A stretch of 64,000 nucleotides of DNA, taken from Lawsonibacter sp. GTDB taxonomy: Bacteria > Bacillota > Clostridia > Oscillospirales > Oscillospiraceae. The notes under the pieces were generated by a model. It saw only the letters and a program-made list of their open reading frames with translations, ran no database searches and was not told the origin of the DNA. A program made the translations under genes and the position numbers. Shown here piece after piece: positions 60,867-64,000 of the stretch (position 1 is its first letter; each line of letters starts with the position of its first letter). The stretch is taken from positions 1 through 64,000 of the forward strand of contig JAAWSG010000004.1 in the NCBI GenBank assembly GCA_022801435.1, in the 5' to 3' direction.

Positions 60867-61985
60867 TCAGCGGGTCAGAAGGGAGAGAGACCGGTCCTGG
60901 GCAAAGTTGGCGAAGGAGTACAGCACCACCACCGCGTCAATCTCATTGTCCTCCACATACTGGCTGACGCTGTTCAGATTGTAGCGCAAATCAAACAAAT
61001 GGATCTCAGAAAACCGCTCTGTCAGGAAGGGCGCCAGGGAGTCGGAGTAGGAGTCCCGGACCAGAAGCACCCGGGGACCGCCGGCCTGCCGGGTTCTGAT
61101 GACGCACAGGGGCTGGTTCCCGCCCAAAAAGTAGGCATATTTATCCTTGTTCTCCAGACAGCTGTCCACATACAGGGAACCCTCCTCCGCCTTCCCCGCG
61201 AAATAGGTGGTCACCGAGACCCCCTCCCCGGAGACGTACCGGTCAATGGAGTCGGGCGGCAGCCAGCGCACCCCGGAGATGGAAAAGCTGGTCCCGTAAA
61301 ACTGATCCGTGACGGTGGTTTTGGAAAACTCCTCCAGCGCCAGCGGCTCCAGTCCCATGCTCTCAAACAGGGCGTTTGCTCCATAGAAGGCCCCCAGGCT
61401 GGTCCAGTGGTGATCGGTGCGGTAGTAGATGTCCTCCTGCCGGTGGGCGTCCAGGGCGCTGTACAGGTCCACCGTCTCCGCTCCGGTGGCGAAATACAGC
61501 CTGTCGATAGCGGACTTCTCGTCGGCGGTGGGAGCGCCCTTGGGCAGACGGTCCCGCCAGATCTCTGCGGCGGAGGGAATCAGCCCCAGGTACACCGGCA
61601 CGGACAGGTTCCCCACCAGGGTGTCCACATAGCCGATATCCTTCTCCAGCTTGTCCATGTCGGGCTCCTCCACCCGGGGGATGAGGGTGTTTTGTGTGCC
61701 AAAATAGACCCCCTCGTTCTCCTGCTTGCCGGACAGCCGCTCGCTCCAGGCCTTGGCCGCCACCCAGAAGTCCCGGCCGGCGATGTGGTCCGAGACATAC
61801 TTCTCCGCATCCTCCATAAATTCGCCGCTGCCCAGGGTCTCCAGGGACAGCCTTGGCGGATTTTGCAGATAGCGGTTCTCCAGAGGGGAGAAGCTTTTGT
61901 CGGGAAGCAGCAGGCTGAGGACCGCCACACCGCCCAGAAAGGCGCAGAACAGGGCGGAGAGAAAAATACTGTACCGTTTTGACAT
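60867..61985 (-). CDS. DHHW-family protein (AlgX/AlgJ-like SGNH type)
   Basis: A 372-residue exported protein with an N-terminal signal anchor (SIFLSALFCAFLGGVAVLSLLL). The catalytic-type motif is YRTDHHWTSLGAFYGANALF, with D-H-H-W as in the AlgJ/AlgX SGNH group, and LLVRDSYSDSLAPFLTERF provides the GDSL-like serine motif. NRYLQNPPRLSLETLGSGEFMEDAEKYVSDH is the usual N-domain. It lies 11 bases behind the MBOAT gene and probably delivers acetyl groups to a polysaccharide outside the membrane with it (inference from family pairs). Target polymer unknown. Confidence 0.85.
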   Translation of the reverse strand: MSKRYSIFLSALFCAFLGGVAVLSLLLPDKSFSPLENRYLQNPPRLSLETLGSGEFMEDAEKYVSDHIAGRDFWVAAKAWSERLSGKQENEGVYFGTQNTLIPRVEEPDMDKLEKDIGYVDTLVGNLSVPVYLGLIPSAAEIWRDRLPKGAPTADEKSAIDRLYFATGAETVDLYSALDAHRQEDIYYRTDHHWTSLGAFYGANALFESMGLEPLALEEFSKTTVTDQFYGTSFSISGVRWLPPDSIDRYVSGEGVSVTTYFAGKAEEGSLYVDSCLENKDKYAYFLGGNQPLCVIRTRQAGGPRVLLVRDSYSDSLAPFLTERFSEIHLFDLRYNLNSVSQYVEDNEIDAVVVLYSFANFAQDRSLSLLTR

Positions 61986-61996
61986 ACGGGGTCTCC

Positions 61997-63433
61997 TTAA
62001 AAGTTAAAATACAGGAAGGGGTTGTAGGTTCCGGCCACCAGGTAGGCGGTACACACCACAAGCCCCGCCGCCACCAGGAGCGTACACACCACCTGCCGGC
62101 TTCTGGTCCCCAGCCGCCGGTAGAGGGACGCGCCCAGAGGGGTGGAGGCCAGGGCCGCGGCGCATAGAATGGGCAGATAGCTGGTCAGGAAATAGCCAAA
62201 GGTCCCGTCCGCCAGGGGCACGCCTCCCAGGCCGAACATGACCTTCAGGTAGCCGCCCAGCCGGGACATGTCCTCCATGGCGAAGATGGCCCAGCTGACC
62301 ATGACCAGGAACATGGTGTACACATGTCCCACCGCGGCGGGGGCCCGCTCCAGAAGCCGGAGGAGGACAAACTTCTCCAGCATGAGCAGGGCGAAGAAGT
62401 ACAGCCCCCACAGCGGAAAATTCCAGTTGGCCCCGTGCCAGATACCGGTGGCGGCCCAGACCACAAACAGGTTGAGCATCCACCGCCCCCTGGAGCACCG
62501 GCTGCCCCCCAGAGGGATATAGAGGTACTCCCGAAACCAGGTGCTGAGGGAGATATGCCACCGCCGCCAGAACTCGGTGATGCTTTTGGAGAGATAGGGG
62601 TAGTTGAAGTTGGGCAGAAACTCAAAGCCCAGCATCCGCCCCAGCCCCACCGCCATGTCGGAGTAGCCCGAGAAGTCGAAGTAGATCTGAAAGGTGAAGG
62701 CCAGCACCCCCAGCCAGGCCCCCGCCACCGTCAGCTCGGACAGGGCCATGGCCTGACAGCTGTCCCAGAGCATCCCCACGTTGTTGGCAATGAGCAGCTT
62801 TTTGGCCAGGCCCACCATAAACACCTGCACCCCGGAGGCAAATTTTTCCGGCGTACAGGCGCGGGAGTTGATCTGGTCCCCCAGGTCCTTGTACTTGATA
62901 ATAGGACCGGCGATGAGCTGGGGGAAGAGGGTGACAAAAGTCCCGAAGTTCAGGATGTTCCTCTGGGCCCGGGCGTCCCCCCGGTAGACATCGATGGTGT
63001 AGCTCATGGTCTGGAAGGTGTAGAAGGAGATGCCGATGGGCAGATGGAAGGGGATGGGGTCCAGAAAGGGCAGGCGGATGTATTCAATCACAGGCAGAAG
63101 CTCCAGCCCCGCGGAGGCGAGACTGCCGGCAATAAAATTCCAGTACTTGAAAAAGCCCAGCAGCGCCAGATTGAAGATCACCGAGGAGGCCACCGCCATT
63201 CTCGCCCCCCGGTCGTTCCCCCTGGCCTTGCACCGCTCCACCAGCAGGCCATGGGTGAAGTCGATGGCGGTGGACAGGAACATGATGAGCACATAGATCT
63301 GCTCCCCCCAGTAGTAAAAGAGCAGAGAGGCGCACAGCAACACCACGTTGCGCCCCTTCCGGGGGACCACATAGTACACCAGCAGGGTGAGCACCAGAAA
63401 ATAAAACATGAAGACCGGGGTGGAAAAGACCAT
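61997..63433 (-). CDS. MBOAT-family O-acyltransferase (AlgI/PatA-like)
   Basis: A 478-residue membrane protein with ten or more hydrophobic helices. The family core is NYPYLSKSITEFWRRWHISLSTWFREYLYIPLGGSR (in parts, with the conserved WRRWHISLSTWF), and the catalytic histidine lies in ATGIWHGANWNFPLWG. YYVVPRKGRNVVLL and FFPQLIAGPI-like LFPQLIAGPIIKYKDL are also typical. The ATG at 63433 has GAGGTG. It transfers acyl groups across the membrane, in concert with the DHHW protein downstream. No secretion synthase gene lies nearby. Confidence 0.92.
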   Translation of the reverse strand: MVFSTPVFMFYFLVLTLLVYYVVPRKGRNVVLLCASLLFYYWGEQIYVLIMFLSTAIDFTHGLLVERCKARGNDRGARMAVASSVIFNLALLGFFKYWNFIAGSLASAGLELLPVIEYIRLPFLDPIPFHLPIGISFYTFQTMSYTIDVYRGDARAQRNILNFGTFVTLFPQLIAGPIIKYKDLGDQINSRACTPEKFASGVQVFMVGLAKKLLIANNVGMLWDSCQAMALSELTVAGAWLGVLAFTFQIYFDFSGYSDMAVGLGRMLGFEFLPNFNYPYLSKSITEFWRRWHISLSTWFREYLYIPLGGSRCSRGRWMLNLFVVWAATGIWHGANWNFPLWGLYFFALLMLEKFVLLRLLERAPAAVGHVYTMFLVMVSWAIFAMEDMSRLGGYLKVMFGLGGVPLADGTFGYFLTSYLPILCAAALASTPLGASLYRRLGTRSRQVVCTLLVAAGLVVCTAYLVAGTYNPFLYFNF

Positions 63434-63485
63434 GGGAGCACCTCATTGATTATGATACTGTGAACGGATACCTTCCGATGCCATG

Positions 63486-63515
63486 TGCAGGGACACGACT
63501 TGCCGTGTCCCTGCA
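63486..63515. repeat. Dispersed palindromic element, copy 1 (best)
   Basis: A 30-base inverted repeat with 12-base perfect arms, TGCAGGGACACG and CGTGTCCCTGCA, around ACTTGC. Related copies occur at 60770-60789, 51359-51386 and, degenerate, near 9676-9702, always between genes. Confidence 0.75.
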
Positions 63516-63525
63516 TTTGGCAGAA

Positions 63526-63550
63526 GGGGCCGGCGCAGAAGGCCGGCCCC
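63526..63550 (-). terminator. Hairpin after the DUF4358-like gene
   Basis: GGGGCCGGC (63526-63534) pairs with GCCGGCCCC (63542-63550). It directly follows the stop of the partial gene on the minus strand but has no T run, so termination is not certain. Confidence 0.45.
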
Positions 63551-63560
63551 GCTGGCATAG

Positions 63561-64000
63561 TTAAAACAGAGCGTTGAATTCGCTGACGATATCATCACAG
63601 TTCTCGTGAACAATCATCATCACATAATTGCCGTTGGAGACCACCCGGGAGTTGTTCTCCCACTGATCCATCGCCATAGGGTACTGCGCTCCGCCGGGGC
63701 CGTTGCCATCCCCTACCATATAGTCAATCCGGGCCTGGAAGATGGCCTTCACCGCCTCCACATCCTTGCTGTCCTTTACCTGAACCAGGCCGAACTCGCC
63801 GTTGTTCATGGAGATCATGCAGACATAGACCAGCATCTGCTCGGCGCTGATCTTGGTCATACCTGCATAGGTGACGTCCAAGATGGTGCTGTCCGCCAAC
63901 TCCAGGAATCCGAACTCATACTTGCCGGTGATGGAGTCATAGAAGCTCTGGAGGTCCACCTGGGCGGCGGAGGAACTGCCGGACCCGCTGGAGGAACCGG
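63561..64000 (-). CDS. DUF4358-like lipoprotein (5' end outside window)
   Basis: About 145 C-terminal residues. A serine/glycine linker (GSSSGSGSSSAAQ) at the right edge is followed by VDLQSFYDSITGKYEFGFLELAD and the ISAEQMLVYVCMISMNNGEFGLVQVKD-type segment, the pattern of DUF4358 proteins. The linker shows the true start lies beyond the window, where a signal peptide and lipobox are expected. GTG at 63959 is not a credible start. In related genomes such genes often sit next to the MBOAT/DHHW pair; a shared envelope role is inference. Confidence 0.75.
   Translation of the reverse strand, partial: GSSSGSGSSSAAQVDLQSFYDSITGKYEFGFLELADSTILDVTYAGMTKISAEQMLVYVCMISMNNGEFGLVQVKDSKDVEAVKAIFQARIDYMVGDGNGPGGAQYPMAMDQWENNSRVVSNGNYVMMIVHENCDDIVSEFNALF

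Overview
The window looks like chromosome of a high-GC anaerobic member of the Clostridia, most likely Oscillospiraceae/Ruminococcaceae (Flavonifractor/Pseudoflavonifractor-like). This rests on the type III glutamine synthetase, a monomeric [FeFe] hydrogenase with a GltD/NuoF-like partner, a clostridial division and cell-wall (dcw) cluster without ftsA, a THF riboswitch in front of folT, and the strong G/C third-position bias. The genus is inference. No rRNA, tRNA, CRISPR array or insertion sequence was seen.

Layout. 1-5 kb: minus-strand dapF, trmH-type methyltransferase, dprA and topA (cut by the window edge). A small divergent module (XRE regulator plus a helical protein) is wedged between dprA and topA. 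5.2-9.6 kb: plus-strand glnN, lysA, lrgA, lrgB. 9.8-23 kb: a minus-strand dcw cluster in the order mraZ, rsmH, ftsL, pbpB, murE, mraY, ftsW, murG, murA, ftsQ, ftsZ, with murF, murD, murC, murB and ftsA absent. 23.4-24 kb: a family-4-type uracil-DNA glycosylase. 24-28.7 kb: glgA with an acidic repeat leader, then folC, folT, a THF riboswitch and fchA. 28.8-32.4 kb: hydrogenase and its flavoprotein partner.

32.5-43.9 kb holds the most unusual element: a two-gene transcription unit with its own sigma-A promoter and a strong terminator. It encodes a 2898-residue protein (two LOTUS/OST-HTH-like N-terminal repeats, a very long helical region, a beta domain and a C-terminal STAND/AAA-type ATPase) and an 827-residue protein (N-terminal ATPase plus a C-terminal HEPN-like domain with an R-N-x3-H motif). 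I propose it as an undescribed NTPase-HEPN conflict (defence-type) system. That function is inference.

43.9-52.4 kb: minus-strand housekeeping genes yqhQ, prmC, recA, recX, then rimO, pgsA and a YitT-family gene. A lower-GC type II restriction-modification module (XRE control protein, BglII/BstYI-like endonuclease, MT-A70 adenine methyltransferase) interrupts them between recX and rimO. A divergent small gene shares two 19-bp palindromic operators with it. 52.5-57.6 kb: a histidine kinase, response regulator and lipoprotein operon, then a MATE exporter. 58-60.7 kb: plus-strand ilvA, rpe and recR. 60.9-64 kb: a polysaccharide O-acetylation-type pair (DHHW protein, MBOAT acyltransferase) and a truncated DUF4358-like lipoprotein.

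How it fits together: most of the window is cell wall, division, folate/one-carbon, nitrogen, and DNA repair housekeeping. Three compact accessory insertions (about 1.5-2.1 kb, 32.5-43.9 kb and 46.7-48.6 kb) sit between core genes. Two of these share the same design, an XRE repressor facing a small helical protein across a palindromic promoter.
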